Below are positions 35,611 to 49,697 of a stretch of DNA of 64,000 bases, piece by piece. The notes below the pieces were generated by a model. That model was given only the letters and a program-made list of their open reading frames with translations. It was not told the origin of the DNA and did not search any database. Location: positions 25,917,106 through 25,981,105 of the forward strand of contig OX424560.1 of the NCBI GenBank assembly GCA_949152475.1, read 5' to 3'. This stretch comes from Terebella lapidaria. Lineage: Eukaryota > Annelida > Polychaeta > Terebellida > Terebellidae. The number at the start of each line of letters is the position of its first letter. Positions within the stretch are counted from its first letter, which is position 1. The position numbers and the translations under genes were made by a program.

Positions 35611-38600
35611 CACACTACATTATCATTTTACTGAGTTTCCAAGAAATGCTCATTTACAGCCAGGAAGCTGTTTTTATTGTTTTATCATGCAATGAGAAAA
35701 CTTCTTCATTGCTCCTGAGCTAACTCAAAACGTCCAGTGAATGATGCATTTGTGTTCTGCCGTGTTTCTGCAAAGAAACGGGACCTTGATTTTGCTGAAT
35801 ACAAACAACAATTGGACGAAGCTACTGATTGTCTCTAATGCCACAGCACGAAACCACCACAACGCTGGTCGCTGGCTCTCCTTCTACAACACGAATTATC
35901 GACGTTGAAGTGGAGGCTAATATTACTGTTGCCAGTTGACTGATATCTTTGGAAGGGTTAATCCTCGCCAACAAGTCTCCATTGATTCTCTTTGATACTA
36001 TAATTATCAAAACCTCGAGGAACCAGAAACATTTACCATCTTGTCCGTAATTACTGACAACATTTACCATCTTGTCCGTATATGGCACAGAGGAATTCTT
36101 AGTATCTATATGAATAGTCGACAGGACTAGCATCCACTGAAGTTTCTTTGTGACTGACTGAACTCCCCCCCCCCCCTATATGTAAATGCTAGTTATGATA
36201 TCATTCTCATAATGATAATGCTAACATTCTCAAAATGCAACTGACGTTTTTGTTTTGAACTATGAGATTATTTGGTTGACAGCTTACCTGTGTATATATT
36301 GGAATATGTAGCAGATACGTGAGTACTCCAGTTGAATGCATATACAAACCTTTATTTGAAATCAACATATTAGAAAAGGTTCTAACGAAGGTACACACTG
36401 AATTATTAAATTCAGGTACTCTTTTGGGAATTAATAACACATAATAACTACATTTGAAATACTGAATGTGTCATGCATTTTATTTGCACTACTTTCACAC
36501 TACAATTCATTCATGTTCCCTGATCGCAAGTGTTAGTTACATTTCCTAACCTCTTCCGTGAGGCAGTCGCAATAATTTACTCCTATCAGATCCAGTTAAT
36601 GGCCAATTGATCTAGCTGTTGAGTTGTACAATTATACCACATCACTTAGGACCTCTCAAAATTTCTAGCTTCCACCCTACTTCTGCCCTACAACAATATA
36701 CCAGATGGTACAAGCATCTACAATACGTTTTGATGACACCATAAATTACGAAGGTCACAGTAACCAACCTTAACTTCTCTCTGCATGTCAGCACCTCATA
36801 GCACTGGAAATAATGCTTCCATTGAAGCAGTTATGGTTCCCTTCTTGGCCAATAATAGTGGTTATGTGCCCAATAAAATTGATTAATTTGGGCATCTATT
36901 GCCTGCATGTGAATGAAGGGATGTTGTAATGTATGTACTGGATAGTTGTGTATTGAATACATGTACTACTGTTGTTTAGTCGAAGAATTCATGGATTACG
37001 TCAATGGGACTTCTTTTGATACCAAAAAGTGTTTTAGTGGGCAACCACTGTTTATGCGTGCATAATAAGGGTTTGCTACAATGCCTGCTGTAGATATGGC
37101 AGATTGTCGCCCATGCGTCCAAGAAGATAACATGAAAAGCCAGTGACTGGGTCCTCAATTTAGATGTCCTGTGGTACATGGATCTGCTATTTTTTTTGGG
37201 ATTGCTTATTGCTAATTCACCCACACGTTACTTCATTGCTAGCCACTCCAAGATTGGTACGTCAAAAAAAAACCAGTAAGATGCCCAGCTCTGGGTGAAA
37301 GACGCAGTCACAAAACTGGGAAAGATAAGAGTAGTCGCGGATAAAAATAAATGCTCCAGGGCATAATTGTGGATTAATCTTTTTTTAACTATTTTAATCT
37401 CTCCGACTCATATTGTGTATGTTGCTTGGAGAACAAAGTTCCCAATTTTTAATTGAGCCAACGACAGCATCAAAGGTGAAATCATTTTTTGTCCCACTCT
37501 TTTCACTGCCAACGAATTTTACCGCTGCAGTTTACTTCCTAGGTGCAGAATATTTCCTGATACTCAAGAGTTATACGTTTTGATGCTTTCCCCTCTAACA
37601 CAAAGTTTCTCTCCCCATTTGAAATACAATCACGTGCTACAGGAGCATGGTATATTTAAGGACTCTCAACCTACAAATCAGTGTCACAAAAAGCTATGTC
37701 TGCAGTGGATTATTTAAGTCACGCTGAGAAAAATCTATTACAGTCAGACATTCTTTTTTTGTTCATGAGATATCGAGTATTGCCAAGTGGAAGTATTTTT
37801 TTCACCTTACAAGAAATAATTCTGAAAGCATCAGCAACAAAAAGGACAAAACGTAAATGTATATCATTGCTGACATATTTCTATGGGCGAGAAATATTAT
37901 GAAGACATGGAAAATAGTGCTCTTGTACCCTTTTTATGCCATATCTCCAGTACATGTATAAACAAACGATGCAATCCCAGTGATGTGGGCTACAGTCTAT
38001 CATGGAAGGATATAATATAACCACTGACGTATGGCGTGGTACTATGCCAGGGCACAGGGGACATTTTTCACAGCAAGAGATGTAGAAATGCAGCAAAAAG
38101 ATGTTGGTGCCTAGAAAATCTACGATAAAACACCTATTACAAGAGGAAAAGGTCAAGGTTCACAGAAACCTGGATTAATTACTGATGATACAATGAATAC
38201 ATGTTCTGGTTTTCATCTGCAAGACTGGGGGCAACTGTTCTTCTGATCCACGTTCAGAGTACGATTTTCCTAATAAGGAAATTTTTACTTCCTCCTTTGT
38301 TTTTAAGGACCATATCAAACTGAAAATATGCATGGAGTGAGAAAAATCTTTCCTTGTGGTATACACTAGATCAACCTTTTAATTTGACAAATTGCCACAA
38401 AGGTATTTGATTGACTCAAAATATTCAACTGTTTACCTTGAACTTGATTTTATAATCTAAACTTATATCCTCGAATGACTTGCCAATGTGTTGCCAAATA
38501 ATGCTAATATATTATGATATACCTGATACAATGAACCAGACGTGAGTATCTTATGAGTCTGTGGAAGTATACAGACAGTATTCAATTTCGACAATGGCAT

Positions 38601-40263
38601 CATTTACTGAAAGCAAAAGCCTGGATCTGCTAATATTTCAACCACACATTACTTCATAGCAAAGCCACTCCAAGTGAGTACGTCAAATAAATACCTACAC
38701 AATCTATAATACAGTTAATTAAATTTCCAAGAAAAGCTCAATTATGGCCATGAGATTTTTGTCCAACCAAATAGCAATCAGACAACGCTACTGCTTGTCT
38801 GTAATGCCACATCATAAATCCACGAAGCTGGTTGCTGGATACAGCACGAATATCACTGGTGCCAGTTGAGAGATGACCTGGAGATGAAAACAGCCAATCC
38901 CTACCAACAGGTCTCGATTTGTTATATCCCCTGCTAAAATGATCAAAATCTCGATGATTACATCCGCTGCTAAAATTATCGAAACCTCCATGAACCTCAC
39001 ACATTTACCATTCTGTCCATAACTTGTTGATTATTGACGCTAAGGAATTCTTAGTCCCTGGATGAAATGTCGACAGGAATGGGATGGGCAGAAGTATTGC
39101 GTGACTGACAGATGAATGATAAGTTGGGGGAGGGGGGGGGGGGACGCTGCCGCAAATCTCAGTCAAGAATCCAGGTGTAAATGCTAGTCATGATATTTCA
39201 ATATACAACTGAAGTTTGTGTTTCGAAATATGAGATTATTTGGTTGACAGCATAACTGTGGATTTAACAGAATGTCTAGCAGATGCCCGAGTATTCCAAT
39301 TGAATGCAAATAATATTTTCATTTGAAATCAACATACTAAACATAGGGCCAAGGACCCTGTAGCTCACCGGAATTATAAGGCAACCAGAATATTTCATCA
39401 AATGGATTTTGATAGTTACTAGTATAAATGTGGTCCTATATCATCATGACTTTGTAATACAACACTAAGCTCTAACTCTAACAGAGTATTGTCGCTATGG
39501 AACAATTCCCATATTTGTTGTTGACTCAAACTTGACTTTCATCCTATGCCATCATCAATTTCAGGGTCACCAAAAATAGTATAATATAATATAACAAACA
39601 ATGAATCCCCTTGTATATCCAAACTACATTTCTAGCTTTCATGAGTTGCCTGCAGAGAAGTGCAGACCTATACATTAAATACATTTTGTGAAGGTTGCCA
39701 AAAGAGGCACCATACCACCATGCAACATTCACAGTCTACATAATATGTTCTTTCCCCATCATAAATAAATGATGATTCTTCAAAGAAAATAACATTCACA
39801 CAAAAAGAACATAAAAATTCTGGAATGAGTAGTTTACAAGGATTACAATACAGTATCACTATCATTGAAAAACAAAGTTTCAAAGATGAATGAAGAATTT
39901 GCTAATGCATGCTTACTACCATTCTACCTTCCAGCACCCCCATTTTCTTACCACCAACGTCTCACGAGGGATTTTTACCAGAATCTATTAGAACTATTAG
40001 TACAATGATGTATCCATCGATGCCAGTGAAAAGTTCATATATGAAAGTTTACTTCCCCTTCCCTGTTTTAAAGGTAAATCAGCCAAATCTAGCATTCTTG
40101 TTCGTCATGCAAGCTTGAAGTACATCTTGAGATCGTCAGTAATAAATAGGGAATACTAGTAGGCACAATTCGATGACAGATAATCAGAAAATCGCCATTA
40201 ACTGTGCCTGAAAGTTTACATCGGATAGAGAATGATCGGCCTACTTTCATTGCCGGTTGCTAA

Positions 40264-41018
40264 TGTAGTAATTTTAGCGACTGTTACTCCCGTCCCTCCC
40301 GCGCACTACACATTTCCACAACAAACATTCATTCTACATGACTTACATACAGGACAGGTACACACTATACGATCACAAGCATAAACTCCACGTAGTCATG
40401 GTTACACACACAGGTCAAACCACGCACCTGCGGCCCCGCTAGTCCAGTACACTCGGCCCCGTTTACTCGACCTTGACCTTCACATGCACTGACTTCTAAA
40501 CATAGAACTTGACACACATACTCCACACATCACGTGCACAGATACAGGCATTACAAGTATTGACACGAGCCGGGGAAACCCACTTTCCCGGTGACATCAG
40601 CGCATTGCACCATACATTTGACCTATCACAACACCGCTTACACTTGGCGGGAAATTACACAGACACATGATCCCTCGGCCCCAGTTATTTGCGCAGTTGA
40701 GTAGAAGTGATCAATGAGGACGGTCGCAATATATATTGTAACGAGAAGAACGGCCGTGATCATATAAGTGAAATATAAAAGCGGATATAACGTGGATATA
40801 CAAACTGTCATATATATATTAGGACTATAATATTTAGGATACTTCGACTGGGAACTCACCGACGTAGGTGTGAGCGGCCCCGATTGTGGTGTGTGTGATT
40901 GATCATCAGACATTATCACCACAATAAACAGTTTGAATTGAACTGCCGGCTTGTTGGTCTGTAACACAACATCACAGACATTCGGCCTGATACGGGCCAG
41001 TGAACCGTATTCTTCACA
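40264..41018 (+). mobile_element. Solo LTR of the 51.9-kb gypsy family
   Basis: A 755-bp sequence starting TGTAGTAATTTTAGCGACTG and ending ACCGTATTCTTCACA that matches the 5' LTR at 51892-52642 along its whole length, with scattered substitutions and small indels. It is flanked by CTAA on both sides (40260-40263 and 41019-41022), a 4-bp target duplication typical of Ty3/gypsy integration. No internal sequence is present, so it results from LTR-LTR recombination. The TATA box TATAAAA is at 40774-40780 and the AATAAA signal at 40923-40928. Confidence 0.95.
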
Positions 41019-41875
41019 CTAATGCCACTGATATCACAAGACTGTGTGTAGAACTTGCCCGCAACGCGGGCCGCTCTGAGGAAAAATGATTAGCCTGAGT
41101 TTGAATCTTGATTTTGTCAACTCAATTTAGGCACACAATACATATTTTCAGACCAAAATTTGCATGAATTCTCATTCTATATACAAAATAAAGCTATTGC
41201 AGACTGAATAAATTTTGTCATTTCTAAAAGTGGGTATATATTGTTGTTTCATTCCATACAACTGTGTTAATGTATTTACCACATTTAGATTGATGTGTTG
41301 ATTGTTTACAATTGAAAATATGGGTTAATGTCTATTACCCCGGTACTATATATTCTTTCACGGCAAAGTCTATATGCAAATCACAACTTGTTTTTGTTAT
41401 TCGTTTTTTTTTTTCATTTAGAAAGTAAACCTTTATCGGTAAATGTAAGTGACGATCGCTAATCCGCTACTGTATTGTCATAACGTACTCGTGATCAACG
41501 CTCCACTTGGGCTGTCGTGAATCATGTGAAAACAAATGAACTAATCGCATTCAAGCAGATACGACATATTTTCAGATCTAAACAATCCGTGACATAATGC
41601 TATCTGTAATAAGACTTTTCGATAATTTCGTCGATTCAAACATCGAGCCCCTGCTCCGCCAATCAAATCACGGGTACACTATGATCGGAATCGGACAGAC
41701 TACAGAGGCGGCAATTTTTGATGTGCGGCGTTAGCCGTACTATATCTGTTAGTGTAATTTTGACCCCATGGTACTACTGGTGAGGAGCTTGTCCATGCGT
41801 GGACTTATTGCTACCGAATTAAGTCAGCGATGACATTATCCATATTTTATGTCATAATCTCAGATTACAACAAAG

Positions 41876-42330
41876 TTAAGTAGCAAATATTGAACAAAGA
41901 AAACACACACCTTGGTCATTTGTGGAAAGTGCAACTAAAACACATTTTGGCAAGAATAATGGACGAATCGACAAACAAATGCGAGTAACAATCAATTTTC
42001 GCATGGACAAGCTCGGCACCAGTATTGGAGGTACTATGGTAGTGTAAGACCATCTACGAGAATTGTTCTCTGTGAGAGGGAAGTAGAGAGTTATTACAAT
42101 ACGAGTTCGAGTTACAATACGATTCGAGTTCATTGTTTCATATTGTTATCAAAGCGGACATCTTTGTTGTTATCAAACTAATCAATAGGCTTTAAGTTGA
42201 TTTCCAAATATTGAGCAAGGGAAACACACACCATAGTCCTTTGTGGAAAGTTCAACCAAAACACATTTGGGCAAGAATAATGGGCAATTCAACAAAAGAG
42301 CAGGTGAGAATCAATTTACGCATGGACATC
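41876..42330. repeat. Direct duplication, about 325 bp apart
   Basis: About 130 bp near 41880-42010 (AAGAAAACACACACCTTGGT then TTTGTGGAAAGT) recurs diverged near 42205-42335 (AAGGGAAACACACACCATAG then TTTGTGGAAAGT). Both run into a CGCATGGACA motif. Non-coding. Confidence 0.7.
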
Positions 42331-43754
42331 AAAATATTCGACAGGTTGTCATAACGTTCAGGTTCACAATTAGAATTTTCATATCACATAGAAACAAGAC
42401 CCACAATATTTTGTTTGGTTGTTTAACCAAGAAATGGGTTTCGTGTCTACTTATCCTTGATTTTTTTTCGTGTTCACTCAGCCTCGAGTACTGGTTCTAC
42501 TCTCCTTTGTCCCTGTGGCCGCACACGTAACCTCAAGTTCTGCTGTTGTGATGCTTGTTGAAAATGATCTGTTTCCGTCAAGAACGCATGTATAAATTTA
42601 GGCCGACTGGCAGGGCAGCATTCGAAACATGTCCGTTTAGTGATTGGGCATGCGTGCATTGCAGTAGCTGTCATTGTGTGGTCGCGTGAATTCTTTGCTA
42701 AATATGTCCTTTTCGCCGCTGATTCATTTTCACGTTTCATCGCCCAGTCATGCTCAATGGCTGATGTCCCATACTAGGAAATATTCGGAAACACTCGGGG
42801 AACTCTCGGGTGTTCCGCCACTTCCAACCAATCAATGAACAGTGCTATTTATAGATCTTTGCCCTGTTACCGGTGCCTTCGCTGTATATCCTGCAATTAC
42901 CGATATATTTATCACTTGATAAACATACTACAGTGGATTTACAGAAACATCAACAACGATTACACCTATCAAAAATCAAAATATCAAAAATTTTACGATT
43001 GGATAAAATCGCGTTTCTTGGTCGATATGCGAAGATAAGCAATCACCATTTGCGATCGCATTGTCTCGTCTGCGCATGCGTTAAAGTGATATCGATTCCC
43101 GGCCGCAAGCCCGCAACCCGTATGTATAAACACAAGCACATGTATGATGAATTTGGTGTTTAATCGGTAAATTTTATTAGAAAGCCTCCGAATTTGCTGC
43201 AAATTTTACGTATCATTTGGAGAACACACAATAACCGAGCAGTATTCCAAGTTTGGGGACCATAGGAATAGTACTTTAGACGGAGAAGATTCTGAAAGAT
43301 TTGAGTCAGGAAAACATGGGGCAACAGACACGGCAGACACCGTGTCAATCCATCCCAATAGCTCCACGGCTTTCAGCTGGTGAGCTGAAACGGTCCCAAC
43401 AAAGGTAAACACTGACTTAATGGATTCGGATACTTGTCGGAATTGGAAAAGAAATAACAACTACATTTTTAATCAATAAATGTATCATGCATTTTATTTG
43501 TAACATTTTCACAATACATTTCATTCATGTTCTGTGATCTCCGGTGTTGGTAACACCTCCTATCCCTTTTCCGGAAGTAATTGCAAAAAGTTATTTCTAC
43601 AAGATCCATTTTTTTCCAAATGCCCAGTGCCCATCCATTCATGCACTTAATAGGCAATTGGTTTCGATGGCCTGTTGCACAATTATGGCCGGCTATAATT
43701 ATTTAATTATAATTATAATTATTTCTAGTCTTTCCCAAAATTCTGTGATACAGG

Positions 43755-44306
43755 TATTAGACGTGGAATCAATACCCAGTATTAAGTATTCCGAGCAAAC
43801 AAAACAGGGTCCGTTAACCAATCTCATAGTCCGGGGACAGAAAGTCATATCAGGCATACGAAGTGAGAGAAAACAAAAATGACAGGGAAACTCATGAACC
43901 CCCAAAAATGGCCATTAGGAGGTGAAATCAGGTGTTCCGGAAAGAGTGAGCATTTCCTGCCCCACTAGTGGCACCCGTCATGAATTCCCCAAAATTCAGA
44001 GCGAGCAAAACAGAGTCCGTTATCCAATCTCATAATCCGGGGACAGAAAGTCATATCAGGCATACGAAGTGAGCAAACAAAACAGGGTCCGTCATCCAAT
44101 CTCACAGTCCGGGGACAGAAAGTAACATCAGGCACACAAAGCGAGAGAAAACAAAAACGACAAGGAAACTCATGAACCCCCCAAAATGGCCATCAGGAGG
44201 TGAAATCAGGTGTTCCGGAAAGAGTGAGCATTTCCTGCCCCACTAGTGGCACCCGTCATGAATTCCCCAAAATTAACATGAAAATAGATCTAGTTGGAGA
44301 GCATAC
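43755..44306 (-). mobile_element. Retroelement R 3' fragments, two tandem copies on the minus strand
   Basis: Reverse complement of the 3' part seen at 16825-17045. On this strand the copies carry AGACGTGGAATCAATACCCA at the left, then twice CCGGGGACAGAAAGTCATAT-like and GGTGTTCCGGAAAGAGTGAG. They end at AATTAACATGAAAATAGATC. The insertion splits the backbone between GTTTCTGTGATACAG and the CAAAGCCCCCACAATG block, which are nearly adjacent in units 1, 3 and 6. No coding part is left. Confidence 0.65.
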
Positions 44307-44829
44307 ACTTCATGACAAAAAGCCCCCACAATGTGTTTTGATGACACCCATGAAATTCCGAGGTAGCAGAGAATTAACATGACTTTTCTTTGCAAATACA
44401 CACGTCAAAATTCTTGATATATTGCTTCTGTTGTAGCAGTCATCGTCCCCTTGTTGGCACAGAGCAGTAACTATATGCAAGAGGAAAGGGCACAGTTGGA
44501 GCTTCTGTTGTTTTTATGTGACTGAAGGTATGCTGTGGTGCGAGCCGTGGATACTCTCCTCTTGTTTAATGCTGGTTTCCAAGTAATACTCAATGAATCA
44601 ATTCAATAAGGTATCTCGTATTCATATCGTTTAGGCATCTACTGTCCATGGGTGTATGTTGTGTTACTACCAAGCCTTCAATGAATAGTTACAGTCGATT
44701 GCATCCATTTGATTTAGAGACCATGTGGCACATGGTGATGAATCAGTTATGTGATTATTTGGATGCCATACACAAATATGTTAAGAGAGTAGATATTAAA
44801 GATTCTGCATATTTTTTCTCACTGATCGT

Positions 44830-45005
44830 TAATAAGGTTCGAGATTGATAACGATTAAAATTTGTCAGCTAGGCGCAAGCATGATGAACCTAATTTTTCA
44901 TGGTCAATTTCCCTTTTTTAATCAGCAGTATTCCGACGTTGAGACCTGGTTGCAGATATGGGGACTTTGTTCAACGAAGTTCGTGGCTAGTCTCTAAAAT
45001 ACTGG
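44830..45005 (+). pseudogene. Decayed retroelement fragment (backbone copy)
   Basis: Counterpart of 2413-2645. GTTCGAGATTGATAACGA is followed by a degraded KRDDFNF-type block and GGGGACTTTGTTCAACGAAG. Several stops and indels. Non-functional. Confidence 0.4.
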
Positions 45006-47537
45006 ACAATGATATATTTTACTTCATCTACAAGTACAGCGTGTTTTCGTAGTATGTAGAGTTGAGTTTTTAATTCGTTGCTCTTGCTTTACACCAGTTG
45101 TCTTTTTCCTATTACAGCTACAACTGTCCAGGCAGTGCCAGTACTTGCATGGGCCTCGTCAGAGCAATAGCTGCCTTCTCCACACGTCACTGGTCCATCA
45201 TTGTTGATCAACGACGACTCAAGCAAAACAACATGTGGAATTGTTGATCAACCCATAATCTAATAAAGTATTTTGGTTCTCGTAACTATTTCATCATTGG
45301 TTGAGAATTTGTTTTTCCCCTCTTTTATTTCTCCCTTGGACTGTGCCCTTAGTCCATTTATTTCCTCTCGACTTATCCCTTGCTGAAAATAAATTTTCTC
45401 CAATTTTTTTTCTATCTTCCAAGGGAAGTTGACTTTCTCTCCAATGATTCATCGCATCGTCTCATTCTAATTTTAAAACAAGCTGCCCCGCGAGGTGGAA
45501 GTCCTAACGAATGGGGGCTTGTTACTTTGTGATTTGTGTGGGAAACTCACTCTTTATTATCACTCGTTATTTCTCTGTTATTGGCAGTTTCTTAGTATCC
45601 CAACAGTTACCATACTTTGCAATTTTTTTTCAAAACGATAACCTTATATCATCGCAATATTCATATCATTTTACTCATATTGCACCAACGATTGAAAAAA
45701 TGTACGACTGAAATGTCAAAAACACATGTAAAATAATTTACCGTGATTTTTACTGAAGTTATTACCAATAATGCGTGCCCATGTACAAAGATTCGGCACT
45801 GAATCCGCTAACGCGATATTGATAACAGGATGGACAGGTTTTTTGGTCGTAATTCAGTCCAGTTGGCTTCTCAAGTACCCACGCGTGGCCCTGGTAAACA
45901 AAGTGGCATAATCTGGAAGCATTTGCTCTGTTTAGCTGTGAGCATATTGTGCTGTTTTTGTCGTGCACCAGTGAAAAGTATTAGGGACAGTTTTTTCCCT
46001 CACGTTTTATTGACAAGGGCAGGACCAATGATGAACCAGTGCTCGTGCAGCCTGGAGGGGGTAGGGGATGCGGAAGGGTAATGCGAAGGGGGGCAGGGGG
46101 GTTGAAGTTGTCACAGATATGGAGATACGATTTGTTGTCACAACCGGATGAGGATGCCAGAATATTCGTTGCTAGGGGGAGATGCACGAGGCCATGAATG
46201 GGGGTTGATGTAGCGACCATTGCCACGAATGATGAGTGAATGGGGGGTGGCGGCTGGGAGAATGGGAAGAAATTCAATCAGTTGCTCTCCCACGTTTTTC
46301 CCAGAGATGCGTACTCCATGTAAAAATGCAAGAGAGGCCTGGAGAATAAAAATTTTGCATTGCATTGGACACTCACTAGAAAAAAAGTAGGAGAGTGCTT
46401 GGATGCGAGAGACGAATCTCCAGTGATGCAGAAAAATTCCCTCATCTATCCAATTATGATGCTTTATATTTTTAATTAGCAGGATCCACGTGATTCCTAG
46501 GGTCGTTATGAATGGGTCAAAATGCGTGAATTGTTCCGTCCTTCCAGAGCTGCATAGTAATTTATGAGACATTGAGATTGCTGTTTATTTAGCGTGAATG
46601 GTCCAATTGCTGCGTGATTACCATGCTAATTTATGATCCCAAGCCGAATACATTTATAATGATATATTTTAGCTTATCATTATAAATGTATAGGGTAATG
46701 GCTCATTGGTTTGATTTGTACCCATGAATAAAACCCAATTATCCTTCAGGAAACAAGATTGCAGGAAAACCTACCCTGCAATAAAATGCAAACATGGATG
46801 CAGCGAGCGTGCAGTGAACGACAGAAAAAGACATGAAATTAGAGTGGCAGATCCACAAGAACAACTATCAAGATAATTATGATGACACTTGATTTACTAA
46901 AAAACTTTGTTCTTCTGTTACTATAAGACGAACTCATAAGATTGTAGTAATTGTGATGTTCCATATTTTGAAGTGATGTGGATAATTGCGTATTGAACAC
47001 AACCAGTGGGAACTTTATTACTATTTATTTCTAACATTCATAATCATGTAGTCATCACCAGACTCAGTATATTTTCTATTGAAAAAAAAACTATATTGTT
47101 TATTAACAGGTATATATACTGGTTTCGGTATCCAAGAACAAATATTTCACATCACTGTGATTGGGATCCTTTTCTGAACTGGGTAAATTTTGTTTGGTGT
47201 CCGTGAACTGAAAAGGGTCCACCCAGGAGCTGAACGATGAAGACTTTGGGCCCAAGTAACTTGTGCTGCTGGTTTTTCTGTATTCAACAAGGATTAAAAA
47301 AGTGTGAGACGAAATAAATTGTATGTTTGCAGTGGACGAACGGTATCATTAAGGGACAGTGTACACGTTGTAAGTTTCGATTGTTGAGTGTTTAGTTTTA
47401 TGTTGAGATGACCATGGTTGGGTCGCTGGACAACTTTATTGGTTTCTGGATATCGTTGAGACAGATTACTAATAGTGTTTTGATTGACAGTGAATGTTTA
47501 AAACTGTTATGCATGACCGAGCACAGATAAAGGAAAA

Positions 47538-48331
47538 CTGTATAAGTTTGGTTACCCTTGAATCGCCGGTCTGCATGTGGTGGCCAATTTGAAATTTCAA
47601 AGGTCGGCGAAAACAATTTCTAACCCCCAAAAAATTTCCCCTTTGAAATTTTTTTTATGAAATTGTCAGCTTTTTTCCCCTTCATCATGGGAGCTGCCAG
47701 GAATGTACTCACAGAATGCTTAAAGATAGAGCTTAGATATTGATTTTTTCAAATAGGAAGTCATATATTATGGCGATTTTTGAGGTGACCTTCAATTTGA
47801 CCTTTGATGACCTTGAAAGGTCATTTTTGTGTCAAATGCCCAAATTTGCCTTTTCAGATGAACTGCATGTATATATACCTCAAGCTTATATTGTGAACAT
47901 ATAGGAAGTCGTATATGGAACAACTAATCATGACCTTGAGTGCTAAATTTCTGACGTGAAATCTTTAAAGTGACATCTGAGGCTTAAACATTTGTACATA
48001 CAGGTTAGGATTGTGTGTAGGCCTATAAAAAGTCATGAATATATGGCACATCTTTTGGTGACCTTGAACTTGACCTTAAACGACCTTGAAGGCCAAATAT
48101 CAAAATCTTGCCTGACCTGACATATGTAATTTGGCCTCTACATATGAAATACTTGTTGATAGAGCTTATATGTTTGTATTATGAACATGTGTTAAGTCAC
48201 ATGCAGCATACATAGTGGGGACATTGAAGTTCACAAATATTGACTGGTAAATCTCGAAGTCATATTATGTCACCTACAATGCTTAAAACCAAAATTGTCC
48301 AGTAACCTATCTTAGCCCTTGGGCTAAAATT
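47538..48331. mobile_element. Partial copy of the 19.9-25.4 kb repeat (right end)
   Basis: Runs from GTATAAGTTTGGTTACCCTT to CTTAGCCCTTGGGCTAA in the same orientation as 24145-25350. It shares CCTTGAATCGCCGGTCTGC, the CATCATGGGAGCTGCCAG block, several TGACCTTGA-type motifs and the terminal palindrome. It replaces a short part of the backbone (compare 17357-17450). Non-coding. Confidence 0.75.
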
Positions 48332-49697
48332 TTATATTGACTTAGCTGTACAATTGAGGACCTTCGGAATAGACCCTTTACAGTCTACGGGTACCATACA
48401 AAATTCACACGGTTCAGAAATGCTTCCGATCTCATTGATATATCTTATTTTTGATTACCGAAAAGAGTATATGCTCGATTATAGGCAATATAGGTTTCGC
48501 CTTCCGAAATGTACAACGGCAGAGCAGACCTACGGTTCAATAATTCACATGGTTGTCTAGATCTCATTTCAACACCCATAACCAGACCCCCTACCTGGAT
48601 TCTGACATCCGTATTATCAATTTCCGAATAAATTTCCGAATAACTGCTAGCTGATTTGATAGATCTACTCCATGTGGAGGGACTTGACAGGATCCCTGGG
48701 CAATACGTGTCATAATAAAGCTCTTTTTCTGCTGAAACTTTTTATCATTCATGAGTCAATCAGGAACGTGAAAGACAACTGGCCTCCCGCAACACAAAAT
48801 GGCCTAACCAGTGACCATTGCTGTTATCGTCATGAACTTTTTTCGTCATGAAATTTGATATTTTTTTGCATGTTCAAAAACAAAAACATGAATCTCAGAG
48901 ACGGCTGCCTTTTGTCTGACATCTGGGTACCATGCTCTACGCTGGAAGCAGTCACAAAGCTGGAAATGATAGGAGCAGTCGCAGAAAAATGCTTCCAGGG
49001 TCCTGTTGTGGATTACTTGATTTTTATTCATGAAAGATTTTATTCTTCCCCTCTACCCTTCCACCTCATATTGTGCTCTTTGCTCCCCCCAAAAAAATCT
49101 GATTCGTAATTGAACCAAGAAGCTCGCAGCATAAATAATGATCTCTTTTGTAGGCGATATGTGAAATCTTTTTGTCCCACTTTTTTCACTGCTAACGAAT
49201 TTTATCATTACAATTCATTTTCCAGTTTTTTTCCTGGGACGTTGTGTGCAGAATATTTTATAATACTCACTAACCCAAAGGTGATGTTTTCTATCGTATT
49301 CCCTGCGAACACCTGAACACACTGTTTCTCTCCTCATTTGAAAACTAATCATGTGCTACAAGACCATGTTACATTGTTCAGGGACATCCGTCATCAATGT
49401 TGAGCAAACAAGTCAGTACCACAGAAAACTAAAGCTATGTCTGCATTCGATTGTTTAATTCACCCGTTGGAAGATCTTTCACAGACAGACATTATCAGTT
49501 GACATTCCAGTGTTTGTGAGATTTCATTGCGCAGGTTGATTTTTATTCACCATGAAAAATATATCTGGACGTGTTAGAAACAAAACGTAATTGACTGTGT
49601 ACTTTTGCCCACATCAGCATGGGCCAGAAAGTGAATCATTATTTCAATCGTGCTCTTGTGTCTGTTTTGCGCAATAATATCTGAGTATAAACAAACC

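Larger units (their letters stand above)
18737..37968. repeat. Backbone tandem unit 4 (short form) split by the 16-kb element
   Basis: The landmark lies at 18737 and the ACTCCAAGTTAGGTACGTC block at 19425. The unit is then broken at 19468 by the giant TIR element and resumes at 35611 with CACACTACATTATC. The sequence after the break matches what follows the equivalent point near 11785 and 50430. The rest (35640-37968) has the short-unit order: 35717, 35840, 36168 C-tract, 36725, 37245 second CACTCCAAG block, 37310. Without the insertion it is 3.09 kb, close to the 3.2 kb of unit 2. No gene is seen in 35611-37968. Confidence 0.68.
39351..43385. other. 4-kb insertion block in unit 5 (boundaries by comparison)
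   Basis: The backbone breaks after AAATCAACATACTA and resumes at about 43386. In other copies those parts are adjacent (for example 9220-9245 and 1420-1440). The block opens with AGGGCCAAGGACCCTGTAGC, a small palindromic TE-end motif similar to AGCACCAAGGGTGCTGTAGC at 21811. It contains the solo LTR and AT-rich non-coding DNA. The ORF 39909-40118 (69 codons) and others here show no recognisable domain. I could not identify a matching right terminus, so it may be more than one insertion. Confidence 0.5.
37969..49697. repeat. Backbone tandem unit 5 (long form)
   Basis: The landmark appears as ATGCAATCCCAGTGATGTGG at about 37969. Early blocks are at 38663 and 38790, with a G-tract near 39125. 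It is interrupted by the 39351-43385 block, then continues at 43386 with AAACGGTCCCAACAAAGGTA. Blocks at 43620, 44320, 44520, 44650, 44840, 45120, 45660, 45867, 46491, 47220, 48500 and 48760 repeat the order of unit 1. Removing insertions leaves roughly 6.4 kb. No gene is supported in the backbone portion. Confidence 0.66.
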
